Assembly: GCA_023627715.1 (NCBI GenBank)
Contig: JAMAHW010000001.1
Coordinates: forward strand, 992,001 to 1,056,000
Direction: 5' to 3'
Length of the DNA stretch: 64,000 bases
Origin: Periconia sp. R9002
Lineage: Eukaryota > Ascomycota > Dothideomycetes > Pleosporales > Periconiaceae
Shown: in pieces, positions 45,594 to 58,408 of the stretch
How the letters are laid out: each line of letters starts with the position of its first letter
How positions within the stretch are numbered: position 1 is the stretch's first letter
Notes under the pieces: model-generated
The model's database searches: none
What the model was told of the DNA's origin: nothing
The model's input: only the letters and a program-made list of their open reading frames with translations
Position numbers and translations under genes: made by a program

Positions 45594-48500
45594 ATGTCGG
45601 GGACGTCGAGCGGCGCCCAGTCTACCCAGACGGACGGCATCACCCCTCCCACTGCCGGCCAAGCCCAGAACACCACCAATCAGAGTATCAAGACATTCGC
45701 TGCTTCATTGTCTACCGGTGCCATCGTCTTCGGAATACAAATCGGCGTCTTCCTCATACTGAGTGGCAATTGGAAACTCCGACGATCCAAGAAGACAACA
45801 GAGACAGCCACGGAGCGCCAAAGCTTGTTCCACAAGATCTAGTACGTCACACGCTATGCGTTTCCCTGACCATTGTTTGGGGCTTCTTCAATACTGATGG
45901 ATGGGTTGATTCTAGTTACTACAAGACCGCCTTCGTCACAAAGCGAAAAAGGATAGCAGCTCCTACCACCGCCATAGAATCCTTCCGCAATGTCTTCACC
46001 ATCAGCGACCGCGAACTCATCCGCGTTGCCGGTGTTGACGGCTACCTCTTCTTGCAATACCTGTGGTTACTGCTGCGCATCTTCATTCCCATGGCTATTG
46101 TCATTCTGCCGATTCTCCTCCCCGTCAATCGCATTGGCGATGTCCCCAACGCATCCGGGCTCGATTCGTTCGCTTGGCCCAACATTGGCGGCGTGCCGGA
46201 AAAGCAACCCCGCCTCTGGGCTCATGTCATCCTGGCTGTATGCGTCGTTTCATGGGTCTGCTACAATTTTTATGTTGCCTTGAGGAAATTTGTGCGTTTG
46301 AGGCAAACCATTCTCACCGTGCCAGAACACCGTATCCGTGCATCCGCTACTACCATTCTGGTGCAGAGCATTCCCAGGAAATGGCTTACGGTCGCTGCCT
46401 TGGACGCTCTGTACGATGTTTTCCCGGGTGGTATCAAGGATATCTGGATCAACCGCAACTATGACGACTTGATGGAGAAGGTGAACAAGCGAACCAAGGT
46501 TGCCCGCACACTCGAGGCTGCTGAGTGCAATCTCATCATCAACTGCGTAAAAAAGCACAAGAAAATGGAAGAGAAGAAGGCAAAAGAGGAAGGCAAGAAA
46601 AAGTCCAGGAAGGAAAAGAAGGAGGAAACCGCCAGGCGCAATTCCGTCATCGCCCATGATGCAAACGAGCACGGTTTAAGCGTTAATAACCCTCACCAGA
46701 TCGAGCAAACCCTTCAAGCAGTCCTCGAGGAGTCTTCTTCGAGTTCGTCGTCGTCTTCGTCCTCTCGATCGTCCTCTCCAAGTCGCAAAAGGGGCATAAT
46801 TCCTATCCCCATTGTTGGTCAAGGCATCCACGTGGTCGGTGAAGGTATTCGCGATGTTGGAAAGTTCGGCGGAAAAATGGTTGGTGGCTTCACCAAAGGC
46901 TTTGTCAAGCACGACCGACAACCAAGCCACCCACCCAGCGGAATGGATAGCGACCCGCCTCTCTCGTCTCCTGCCACGGCCGAGTTCGAAGTTAGGGGCA
47001 CTAGTAGTGATACCTACACTGCCCTGAATGACCCCTCCAAGAATACCTATGAACCAGAAGAAAAATCTCCCACGCTCGCTAGTCCCACAGACTCCGCCAC
47101 TAAGAAACGACCCCACACGGCAGAGTCGACGTTGGGGCCCCTAAAGCCTTTAGCCAAGAACTTGAAAAAGCCATTCAACTATGGCCGTCGGTTGAGTGAT
47201 TTTGCGAGCCCTCAACCATTCCGCGCTGAAGGCGAAGAGTTCCCGTTGGAAACCAAATCGGACGAACCTATCAGATACAATCTCTCGGGCGTGTATGACC
47301 AGAGCTTTGTCGAGGACGACGAAAATGCCTTATGGAGGAAATATCTCAAGCCTAAGGAGCGTGAGACGATGCGGCTTCCTCTTTTTGATAAATCATGGTG
47401 GCCGTCTCTTCCTCTGATTGGAAAGAAAGTGGACACCATCTACCACTGTCGTAAGGAGCTCGCACGCTTGAACCACGAAATCGCCTTTGATCAAGCCAAT
47501 CTGGACCGCTTCCCCTTGATGAATTCTGCCTTCATCCAGTTCAATCACCAAGTCGCTGCCCACATGGCTTGTCAATCGTTAAGCCATCACATCCCACGCC
47601 AGATGGATCCTCGTACTGTGGAAGTCAATCCTAACGATGTCCTTTGGGATAATCTGACAATGTCTTGGTGGATGCGTTACGCACGCATGTTTATCGTCAT
47701 AGGGATGATTGTCGGCCTGATCATTCTGTGGGGTATTCCGGTTTCTGTCACTGGTGCTTTGTCCCAGATCGAGGTGCTGGCGGACGATCTCAAATGGCTT
47801 AAGTGGCTTCTGAAGTTACCCAAGTGGCTCCTGAGTTTTATACAGGGTGTCTTGCCTCCAGCATTCCTCGCCATCCTGTTCGCATTGCTCCCTATTGTGC
47901 TGCGCTTCCTAGCAGAAATGACAGGTACCACGACAGCTGGCGAGAGAGAACTACTGGTACAAAACTTTTATTTCGCCTTTGTCTTCGTCCAATTGTTCCT
48001 CGTCGTATCTATATCTACGGGAATAACAACGACGATAGAGAAGCTAATCAACGACCCCATCAGTGTTCCCCAGACCCTTGCGCAGAATCTGCCAAAAGCA
48101 GCAAACTACTTCTTCTCCTACATGATTCTGCAAGCGTTGAGTATCAGTTCGGGAACGCTGCTGCAGGTCGGCGCCGTTGTCCTTTTGCTTATTAGCCGCT
48201 TCCTTGATACAACCCCCCGACAGAAGGTTTCAAGGGTGCTCAGCCGCCCAGGAATCAACTGGGGAAACATGATCCCAGTTTACACAAACTTTGGGGCCAT
48301 CGGGATCATCTACTCGGTCGTATCGCCACTCATCCTGATAATGATGTTGATCACCTTCAGTTTGTTCTGGCTCACCTACCGATACCAAATGATATACGTC
48401 TCGTATGCCAAGGCTGAGACCAACGGATTGATTTTCCCCAAGGCGATTAATCAACTTTTCACGGGCTTGTACTTCATGGAGCTTTGCTTGATCGGCCTGT

Positions 48501-49423
48501 TTTTGCTGCAGGAATCACCCGGTGGTGGTCGAGCATGTCTTCCGCATGCTATTATCATGATTGTCACAGGCGCATTCACGGTGCTATTCCAGATCCTGCT
48601 CAACCGAGCTTTTGGTCCGCTTTTCACGTACCTCCCCATCACATTCGAGGATGAAGCGGTCGAGCGCGACCAGGAATTCCAACGCGCTCAAGCTTCTCGA
48701 TGGAAGAAGGATGAGGACGAACACGCTTCGCTTACCCAATCACTCAACACGGAACTTGAGCAGCGTGAGAAATCAGAACGCCGCCAATCTCAACTCATGG
48801 AGGAGGAAGACCGCCGCAGGTCCAAAGGTTATCAAGATGGCTCCTACGAAATGAAACAGCTCGACGGCTCCTCCCTGACCCGCGAAAGCTCCCAGCCTGG
48901 CTCGGAGAGCCCAGAACGCTCTAGGAAGAAGAACTGGGCTGACCGCTCCCGCGACCGATCACGTTCAGAGTCGGTCCAACCAAACAACAAGCCCGCCAGC
49001 ACAGGCAAGAAGCACAAGCACAAGAAACATGTCAATCCTATTGATGCGGTGACGGATGTGCTGAAAGCTGGTCTCAATGATGCTTCACGCCCGATCCGCG
49101 ACCTCGAGGCCCAGGCCGCGGAGGTCCTCCCTAGCGCCAATCTCTTCGACGATATCGACGACCAACTCGAGGATATCGAGCCCGAAGCCCGGCAGAAGCT
49201 GATTAAGCGTAGCTTCCAGCACCCGGCGACGCGTGCCATCCAGCCTGCTGTGTGGATCCCACACGACACGATTGGCATTGCGCGCGATGAGATTGAGCGT
49301 ACGGCGGCTTTCAGTTCCAAAATTTGGATCACGAGCGAAAACGCGAGGTTGGATGATGATGCAAAGGTGCTGTATCGTGGGTTGCCGCCTGATCGGGATC
49401 CTTTTGAGAACATTGAGGTGTAA
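45594..49423 (+). CDS. OSCA/TMEM63/CSC1-type channel (DUF221)
   Basis: Multi-pass membrane protein of the hyperosmolality/mechanosensitive calcium-permeable channel family. Exons 45594-45841 and 45916-49423 give 1251 residues; the junction gives KIYYKTAFVTKRK. Membrane segments: an N-terminal one (FAASLSTGAIVFGIQIGVFL), two more near residues 125-210, and about eight from residue 640 to 960 (MFIVIGMIVGLIILWGIPV, AFLAILFALLPIVLRFLAEM, LFLVVSISTGI, IYSVVSPLILIMMLITF and others). The cytosolic loop between them is unusually long, with Lys/Glu-rich sequence and a Ser run near residue 350. The C-terminal 270 residues are charged and end in a conserved WIPHDTIGIARDEI block. Related to yeast RSN1/PHM7-type proteins. 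Confidence 0.95.
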
Positions 49424-51773
49424 TCGGCGATGGTGTACTTGTAATACGTTCTGGCGAGGATGCTTGAGGTTCACAAGCAAGGTGAACTTGGGAATAAGGT
49501 GAGGAAGAATGGGAGAGTACCAAAGGGCTTTTTCGTCTTCCTAACGATACCTTCGACATGTCTTTTCCCTGTCGTATTTCTACATGCATTATCTTGGTTT
49601 CTCTTCCAAGCATCTCTTCTTTTCTGGGCGTTTTTCGTTTCCTTCTACTTCTTTGATATGTGCATAGCGCTGCGTGGTCGGTGTTCTAAGCGTTGTTGGG
49701 GTTTTTTTTTCTCACCCTTTTTTTGCGCCTTGTTTGACGAATTCATCATATGCATATGCATCTTACTTTCATCTCCAAGCGGTTTTTCTTTCTTCCCTTC
49801 TTGGTATTATCGTGGAGTGTACAAACGGAGGATGAGCGTCATAGATGGAGGAAGGAAAGAAGGAAGATACCCCCTGGAAACACACCCACATCCACTCACA
49901 CCCAAACAATGTACATGTACATATACCGTCTTTGGGTTTCTGACGTGGATTGTGAATAGATCAAGTAAATACTACTTACTGAAAATCTACCTACCTACCC
50001 AGTGAGTGAGTGCGTTGGTGCTGGTTATTCTTCTATTCTTACTTCTTTTTTTATGTAGATGTGGGAATACCTAAACTAATACGCTCTACATTTATACTTG
50101 TACATATTACTCTTTGAGGATCAAATTCAATTTCATACTTCTTCTACATATCCCTAACATGTCTGTATGTGTGTGCGTGCGTGCGTGCTATCTTCCGTCC
50201 TAGGTAAGGGGGTGTGACAGACTTTGTAGATGTCGCTTTTTCTTGTGTTTTTTTATGTTGTTTTGGGGTTGCGTTAAATTAATAGTATAAAGGATGTAGC
50301 TTAACTAGCTAATATGTATCTACTTTTCTTTCCTTTTTCCAAAAAAAAAAGAAAAGAAAAACAAGCTTTTCATATTTGCCTTACACTAATATTCATAGCT
50401 ACACGCCACGCATCTTCCTCCACGCTATCCATCTTCCTACACCTACTCCTCCCCCACTCTCTACCTCTCCCATTTTCCCTTATCTACACGTTACATTACG
50501 TACGTCTACAGCTACAAATAGCGTTCCTATACATACCCCTATTTTTCAATTCAATTTCATACGGCGATGTACTCTCATATTCCATAATCTCACACCTATT
50601 CTTCTGCCTACTTTCCCTTTTTACTTTTCTCTTTCGCTAGATTTAGATCAATCTACGTATTACGAATGGAAATGGAATGATGGTGATTGGAGTGTTTGTG
50701 TTTGTGTTTGGTGGTACGTTTTAATTTAGGTATGTTTTATGTGGAGTGTGGAGAGGTGAAGGTATGAAGTGAGGGAGGGGGTGGTGTGGTCAGTGCGTTT
50801 TTGAGGGTGTACCTCGTTAGCTGGTGGGTTGAGTTGGTTGGAGTTGAGTGAGGTAGGTAGGTGGGAAGGTTGTTTGTAGTGAGAAATGGGGTATTTGGTG
50901 TATTAGTAGTTCACGTGGATAGATCAATGTATAGGGGAGTGGTGTGGATGTGGATGTGGATGGAGTTTCCAGCTGCAATCGTTACCAGTACGGAAACCTA
51001 ATCAAGGCTCTAGCAAAGCAAACGTTAATAATGCAGCGTTAGTGGAGAGTGGGCGGGCGCTTTGTCGAATGTGAATTCCTATAATACTGTTGCATGAGAT
51101 GGATCCGATCGAAGAAGAAACATTTCGGGCTAGTGAGCAGGGGCAATTTCGTCCATGTCTGATTAAAGCGTGGTAAAGTTGTTGAAATTTGTTGTATAGG
51201 CTGAGATGAACAATTTTTTTTTTTTTTGCGAAACCGCATTTGAGGTAAAGATGCTGATTACTTAGTGCGAGAACTCTTCAAAGTGTTTAGAAAGCCGCGA
51301 GATGATACCTGTCATGCTGAGCAACAGCTTCGACATTCTGAAGGCTTGGCGGCTTTATTGCCCTGACTCTTACTTCAAGAGACAGGCTCTTGTGAATACG
51401 GGAACGGCGGATGTCGAGGACTACAATGGACGGTTGACAGGAAACTTTATACCCGTCTCGATAAAAGCCTTAAAAGTAGGTTTGGGTAGACCCTGTTCAA
51501 AGGTTTGATGATGGGAGAAGATATAGAGGTCAAGAAAGAATCGAGAGATTGTCTACAGCAATCGTTGCTGCTGCTATCGCTGCAGAAGACACTGCTGTAC
51601 CGTCATTTGAGTTTATTCATATTAAATAGGGAGTGTACTTGTATGTAACGAAGAGTTCCCGAGTCTAGAAAGTAGGGCGAATGCCCTTTGACATGCTGAA
51701 AACCACCAAAAATGAGATCAGCAAGTCCCTTCCCCTCTCCCTGAAAGACTAGATAGCGAATAGATGCAGTCCT
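49424..51773. other. 2.35-kb gene-free region
   Basis: T-rich and low-complexity between convergent genes: poly-T/A runs (50236-50262, 50339-50360, 51210-51228), a GTGC array (50170-50190) and GGT/GTG-rich tracts (50690-50960). No gene, RNA or inverted repeat recognised. Confidence 0.5.
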
Positions 51774-54700
51774 TCAGGGGTAGTCCAATGGTGACTTTTC
51801 GGCGTCGACAGCCTCAGATGGCGAGGCTTTGAGGCGGCAGGTCTTTAGCAACAGCACAAACCATTGCCTGGACGAGCGATTTGGAATAACACGCATGAGC
51901 CTTCCGTAGCAGGCTAAGAAAACCCACATGACCATCACAGAAATGACGAAGTTTGTGAAATTCCGGTTGAAGGGCAGTACTTCCTGTTCCATGCAGAAAG
52001 CTACACACACAAGCACGATTGGACTCATCAGCTGCAAAATTTTCAGCGACTACGGGGATTGAGGGATATAGTATAGCATGAGAACATACGTCCATCCTAT
52101 CGTGGTGCCGTTTTAGAGCTATATATTGCTTAGCAAAAGTATTGTTTACTCGGTTAGCTTCGCGGCTGAAGTCCTTAGCTTTGAGACTGTAGACGATGCT
52201 TTCTCGATTCAGTCTGCAACCTTCGGCACTCGCGAATAAGCCGATCTATGTTCTGTTAGTGGAAACACACCTTGCTGTGAGTATCTTGATTTACAAGGTG
52301 GAGCGTGCCATCGCAGAGTCCATCCAGACCTGAGAGATCGCTTTTAAGAGCCAGTAGCTCGTCGACCGATGCTTGGATGCTATTCCATGCAATTCTGGAA
52401 TCCCGATCTTTCATGTCGGAAAAGTAGTTCGAATCCCCGTATTCGCTATTGAACCTCTTCCACGTCACTTCGATGGCGGTTATGCGTTCTATGAGGTTGA
52501 CCAAAACCGTTTTAGTCTCGATAGTCCAACTTAACATTTCCTGTGTTTTACCGAAATATTCATTGTTCCTTACGAGATCGGATCGAACGCTTGCATTCTA
52601 TGTGCATGGTTAGCGGTGATCAGCGGAATGAAACAATTCGGACGAGAATATGAGACATTAGCCAATGACGTACCCGTTTATTGATTGCCTCTTTGAAAGT
52701 AGAAGCAATGTATCTCCATTCCTCACACGCATATTTCATGCGGTTGTTCAAAGCTCGAAGAAAATATGTCCGGGGATTCAAGACCGTCCGAAGTTGAATG
52801 CCCCAGAAAGGCCACTTATAGTTTCCTTCATAGTCATCAAGTTCGGCCCCGTAGCTGTACCATTCATCTTCCTTGTAACAATATTTTTCTCTTTCCTCTT
52901 CATATCCTGCGTTCTGATCTATCATTTCATCCACAAATGCGTATGCAACCCATTTATTGTGATCCACGCCTACAACAAGGAGGGATACCATCGCAGGGGC
53001 CAGCCATGCACCCGTAGAATTTGACACTACATAGTTAACGTCTTTAATGCTCTGATTCAGTTCTTTATTGACGTTGCCGAAATGATTGCGATATTCCAGT
53101 CTCAACTGGAGGTAAGGCAAGCTGAATTCCAACTGGAATTTGCGAACACCGTTTTCCTACTAAAATAAGTATAATGCAAGCAAGCGTAGCACACAGGAAC
53201 GCAGCCTTGCTTACTGGGATTCGCACGGAAATTGATGTCCTCGAGGCGAGGTGTTTCCCTATAATTGCCCTTAAAGGTGCTATTTCGTAATGTGCTGCGG
53301 CCTTCACAAGCGCAAGAATGTAGGACGGATCGAGGGACTGGATGCAACTGGGTATTCGTCAGCAATAATAGCCGGGATTTTATGATGAAAAGTCCTAACA
53401 CTAATTGCCTACCAACCTCTGTGACATTGCCCGGCTCGGAAATCTACTCCAGTAGAATCAGTTCAGAAATCGTATTGATGGGGAGAAGGACACACACCAT
53501 GTTATGCATTATTTGGTACAGCCCTGCTGCACTGACATTCCCCCAACCCTGATTTTCACCCGTAATACTACCCGAATGCAGCCATGCTTTGGCTTCTGGC
53601 AAGTCTTGAGACTGTGAATTTTGTGAATGAACATCCTGACAGAATCTCTTAATTATTTCACTTTCAAAGAAAGGTACATCGATAGGTTCAGGCCAATTAA
53701 GGAAAGTGTCAAGATAGTCAATACTTGGTAGGTCTCCTGATGAGTGAAAGAATGGCCTCAGGCCGTCATAGTTCCGGCGTTTATTGAAGATCGGGTCCCA
53801 TGAAGGGCGAGATGAATCGCATCTTCGGCACGCGCGAGTCTTTCGCATTCCTTGCAAAGATACTAGAGTCTTGGGGCTCCTGAGGCGATGCGGTGCTGGA
53901 TGGATACGCCGTGAATGTTTGCAGTCGATTCCCTCCTCGGTGCTCGTAGGAGGAATTAGAGTTTTGACATCTTCTCGCTTATACTCATGGTACTCTTCGC
54001 GCTTCTGATCCTGCATCGTGGTTGTATGTGGTGCGACGTCACTATCTGAGCGCGATAATCTGGGGTCATTACCAAGGCCATGTACAGGAAGAACGCTGTT
54101 ACGAGCGAGGCGCTCTCCGTCGCTTCCTATATTATCATCTTGCCCTGGCAGGGTCACAGTTACAGCGCCCATACATTTCCTAATATTTTCAAGTGTGTCA
54201 GGAGCGGGGATCACGTATGCGTCGCCAAACGCATCAGTTGCTACTATGTGCCCATAAAGTTCTGGAGCAGCATGGTGCACCACCCATGCGCCCGAATCAC
54301 CGTCGTTCACTAGAACCCAGTATCAGTAATAGAATGCATAACAGGTTCCTCGCTTGTCTTACCGTTGCCGCTTTGTAACTCTAGTGTGTATGCATCTACG
54401 AATGTTTCACTCTGCTCAACCCATATCTGCGCTGGGAGATTTGATAGTTCGCCACGACGAGGACCACCGAACCCTCCTAATAGAAGAACAGGATCCGATA
54501 CATGATCATGAAAAGTGGGTCGTTCGGTGACCAAGATGTCGTGGGCGGTATCTGTGGGGTTTTCCGGTATCACCGCACGATTTGGTCGAGGGTTGCAGAT
54601 TGTGAACACCGACCAGTCATGAGTTGGTTGTACACGTTTGGCTTTTACCCCAGGTAGCGCATTCGAGTCAACGATGCCGCCTAAAGTAGCGCGTTCCCAC

Positions 54701-55569
54701 GGAACTGGGTCCCAGGAGTTTTGTACATAAGGGTTCGTTCCGCTGGAGTTCGAAGAGATAGACGCTACCGTTGCTTGTTGTTGTAACTCGTAGACAGAAT
54801 GACCCGCGGTGAGCCCATAAAACTCGGACTTACCGTGAATATAAGACACTTTGATAACGCCTCCAAAAGTGGAGTGTCGGGATATCTTGTTTGTGATATT
54901 ATTATGTCTCAATGAGATAGGTGAGCCGCAGTATGTCTGATTATTGGGTTCAATCATATCATCGTGACAAACGTCAATGTTGAGGAGAGCGGATCGTAAC
55001 TTGGGACTCTTGGCAATGAACATAAACGGCAACCTAGGGACATCAGGTTTAGTAGGCTGAAGAAGGCTGTAGATGACGTCGGAGCCGAAGAATGCGCGAA
55101 TTGGCTCTTCTAGATTTGGCGCAGCGAACACAACGACTGTGAATTGGGCATCATCGTGAGATTTGCCGATGACCGCGAGCCGCATTATCATGGTAGAGGA
55201 GTTTGGATTGTAACCCTTTTCGGTGACTTTTCGAGCTAGAAGGTCGTATATGGCAGGACTAACACTTTCATAGTGCTTTCGAGAATCTTCATTTCCTCCT
55301 TTCTTGAATAGTAAGAAGTCTGTATCTGGAATTCGACGACCGATCTCAATCGGGTGTACGTCATTGCAGTGGTCAGCTGGAGTTGTTGTACTCCTGCTGG
55401 TACCCGCCATTGACACATAAGCCGAATCTGTGATTGATGTATTGTCTCTCGCCTTGTTCAAAGTCTCTCCCGAAGAAGACGGATCGATAGTCCATGGTTG
55501 CTGTGATGTTGTGGGTAGGGCAGCCATAGCGATTTCGGAAGAGTTTGCGCGAGTGGATACTTCAGTCAT
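51774..55569 (-). CDS. Trypsin-like domain fused to a helical, membrane-anchored C-terminus
   Basis: Eight exons (55569-54363, 54309-53498, 53443-53417, 53337-53215, 53156-52674, 52597-52295, 52245-52090, 52031-51774) give 1122 residues. Residues about 230-450 form a chymotrypsin-fold domain with a complete triad: H257 in YGLTAGHSV, D318 in HDWSVF, S408 in NDGDSGAWVV, the last completed by splicing. YGHIVATDAFGDAYVIPAPDTL follows, the mark of a widespread fungal family of unknown role. Next come disordered Arg/Lys/Ser-rich sequence and a helical region of about 400 residues (PRTYFLRALNNRMKYACEEW, TKTVLVNLIERITAIEVTW). Near the C-terminus two hydrophobic segments (LMSPIVLVCVAFC and FVISVMVMWVFLACYG) suggest a membrane hairpin. 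The 27-nt third exon is the weakest part of the model. Confidence 0.78.
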
Positions 55570-55972
55570 GGAATCATTATGATTGTTGAATGATACTGAG
55601 TTATTTGTGGAATATGTGTGTCAAAAGTGAAATGAATGAGCAGCCCAGACAACCTGGAATCGAAGGTGAGGGGGTACGGAATTTTCAGGCTATCGTCTTG
55701 GTCCCAAACGAAGGCTTGTGCCAAAAGAAGGTATTTTCCGGTCAAGGGCAGCGTAGGCTGAATATGCAATGATACCCGAAAGATTATATTGGCTTCGTCA
55801 GGCAGAGCTGTGCAGGTCGTGTACAAGCCTCATTGGCCACTGAGCGGTTCAGCCTCGCGCCGCTACAACTCCGACATGTGGCTAGCACAGGAGGGAGACG
55901 CGTGCACAATATCCACATAAGAAAAGATTTCAAGAACAGCTTTGAGTTTCCCGTGTGGAGTGTCAGTAGGCC
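55570..55972. promoter_or_regulatory. Shared divergent promoter region
   Basis: 403 bp between the start codons of the trypsin-like gene and the tail-anchored gene. No named motif recognised; the arrangement suggests joint expression. Confidence 0.4.
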
Positions 55973-57118
55973 ATGGCCACATCTGAAGAAATCGACCCGC
56001 TCCTGGAGCTATTTTCCCTTCACAACGTGCCAGATACCGTATTTGACAGAGTCTGTCAAATCCTTTGGAGATGGCAAAGCTGTTTAAACTGCTCGAATGA
56101 TGGAGCTTGCATGGCGAGGGTGTGTCCGTGGCAACGCCGAACAAACCTTGCGCTGTTTTTCAATTTCTATAAGAGCATCACATTCATGAGCAGTCCTGAA
56201 ATCTCCGGGAGCCGAGATGCTTTAAGAAGCCACGAAGATTTGCTCAACATCATTTGTCTGATTAAGGAGCGATCCCACTGTCCACGCAAAACACTGATGG
56301 AGGAATTCTTCTCAGATTATGGCGAAGCAATGCCCGAGGAAATAGATCAACAGCGAGCCTTCGATCTTGCCATAACGATCATGACTATGACGAACTGCTC
56401 TCTCAGGAAGTCAATGTATCCACACTGGCCGGCGGGTTTCGAGCCCATCACATGGCGTCCTTGCGACTCCGCGTTCGAATTCATGGAACTTGCTATTCCA
56501 CAGGTGGGGCAATACCGGATAGGCAACAGCGACGAATCACTGGATGTTTCCGGATTGACAGCAACACGATTGGAGAAGGAGAATGGCCTCAAACTTATTG
56601 GCACCGACGACCTTCGGAAACACCTTCTCTTTGAACCCAAATCGAGAACATTACACGTTTTCCATCACGCCGGTTTCTTGAAAGAGTGCCTGAGAGAAAC
56701 CAAGGGATATCAGTGCGATTCGTGAGTAGCTGCGCCCCACTTAAGACGACTTTCTTATGCTCGAATTAGCACAATTATCTCTCGTCAGCTCCTCTTTGAA
56801 ACTCTTCATTCTCTCCAACGAATTCTTCTGCCCGCTCACGATCCGTGCGTTTGGAAACTAGTCGAGGAGAAGGAATGGGATCGAGAGTGTGTGGGTTTCG
56901 ACCTTGATGCGTTTTGTGGGGACGATGAGGATGCCGAAATATATAATTACTGGGGTCCGCGCTGTCGTATTTTAGCGCAAGAGGTTATGGGACAGAAATC
57001 AATATACACTCGGTGTTGGATGTGGTTCAAAAAGAGAAGAGTGCAAACCGTAATTGGCATTGCGTTGGCCACCTTGATGGGTGCCGGAGGAATGATCGTA
57101 AGTGCGAAGAAAGGATGA
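55973..57118 (+). CDS. Tail-anchored protein, fungal family of unknown function
   Basis: Exons 55973-56721 and 56770-57118 give 365 residues; GTGAGT donor and TTAG acceptor join QCDS to TIISRQLLFETL. Two halves: a helical N-terminal domain (LLELFSLHNVPDTVFDRVCQ, a Cys-rich stretch, DLLNIICLIKERS, AFDLAITIMTMTNCSL) and a second domain with the phrases LHVFHHAGFLKECLR and RQLLFETLHSLQRILLPAHDP. The C-terminus is basic (KKRRVQ) followed by one hydrophobic segment, TVIGIALATLMGAGGMIVSA, and a short tail, so it looks tail-anchored. I recognise this layout from many uncharacterised filamentous-fungal proteins, usually in accessory regions. It faces the trypsin-like gene. Confidence 0.85.
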
Positions 57119-57530
57119 ATCGGTTTTCACAATGAACTGGACATGCAAGGTATGCGGAAGAGTGGGGGAATGGTGGGTGTGAGGACGGTGTGTTGCGTGT
57201 TGCTTGTGGGGGGGGAGGTGGAGGTTGGTGCTTATTAATATGCTGGTGCTGCTACGGAGCTTGTTGTTGCAGTGATGAGACGTCATGCAGGGGAAATAGG
57301 GAAAGAGCATATGTAATCACATGGAATTAGCTAGAGGTTCTACCAAGTGCTCGACGCTGAACATTGCAATATGCATTCATGTGGAAGAAACATGCCCCCC
57401 TCTCGTGTGAGTGAAAACGTCTTTCCGAAAACAACATATACTCGCCAAACGCCATTATTCCTGGGTATACCTGACTCCAACTCCGTAAAAAAGCCAATAT
57501 CACACAACAGTCTCTCCCTCCCACCATCGT
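57119..57530. other. Convergent intergenic region
   Basis: 412 bp between two gene 3' ends, with a G-run near 57208-57220. Nothing else seen. Confidence 0.5.
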
Positions 57531-58408
57531 CTACCAACTCTCCAAAACCTTCATCACCTTTTCCTTCCCTGTATCTTCTCCCATGGCCATATCATCATCT
57601 TGTGCTGTCGAAGGGACCTCGACATTCGCAAACCTCTCTCCGACCCTGCCCGCAACTCGTATAGCAAGTGTCCTGGTTTTCCCTAACTCTAATGCGAGCG
57701 GCGCATCCCTGCCCACAAGATTAGGTTGTATCGTCTCCATTGGGTTCCGATACGGTTCCAGTAGCGTGAGCAGCGTTTTATACTTGTTGAGCCTCATCTG
57801 GAGTTCGAGGCGGCGTGCAGAGAGCTCTTGAAGATTATGTAATGCAGATAGGTAGGTGCTCGTATTATACTGATCATCCATTTGCGCTCTTTCATCGGCT
57901 GTCACAGGCCAGTCAAAGGGTATCTTTGAAATATTTTCGTCCTGCGTGAGATCGTCGGTCTCGTACAGCGTGTGCGCGGCAGTAGCAGCGGCGTCTGAGG
58001 AAGAGGAAATGTCGTCGGCGGCTGCGGCGCCGTCTCTCGTCGCGTCGGCATCAATTTCTCGGGATCCGGACGCCCAGTAGAACTTGTCGATTTGCTCGAT
58101 GACGTGCTGCGTCATTTGGCGGCTGTATACTGTTCGCGAGTGCTGTTTGAGCTCGCGGTTTACTACTCGTGAAATGCGAATCAGTGTACTACAGCGAAAC
58201 CTTGTTGAATACAACAAATCGGGTAAAATTTGAATCGGTTACTTTACGTACCTTTGTCCATCGCGCCCTTCAGTACACTGAGTTCCACACCATTTTCCTG
58301 CGCGATTCGCTTGAGCTTCTCGGACGGTACGATACCTCGCGACAGGTATTGCTTGCGCAATTGCAGGAAGTGTTGCTTTTGCTCCACTACGGTCCCTTGG
58401 CGCGACAT
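57531..58408 (-). CDS. fta4: Kinetochore Sim4-complex subunit Fta4
   Basis: Centromere protein of the inner kinetochore (Sim4/CCAN group). Exons 58408-58252 and 58162-57531 give 262 residues; the junction GAMDK|VNRELKQHSR keeps the frame. The N-terminus MSRQGTVVEQKQHFLQLRKQYLS is helical. Further on are VIEQIDKFYWAS, an Ala/Ser/Asp-rich linker, FDWPVTADERAQMD and YNTSTYLSALHNLQELSARR, then TLLEPYRNPMETIQPNLVGRD, the most conserved stretch in this family. The end is acidic. The name rests on this conserved block and overall layout, recalled rather than searched. Confidence 0.82.

Noticed and set aside
50314..50729. Open frames in the 2.35-kb gene-free region
   Set aside because: Low-complexity Phe/Leu/Ser or Thr/Pro translations from C/T-rich DNA.
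52246..52270. A 25-nt intron (GTGTGT...CATAG) in the trypsin-like gene
   Set aside because: Too short for fungal splicing. Using the GTAAAT donor at 52294 gives a 49-nt intron with a CTAAC branch point and keeps the frame.
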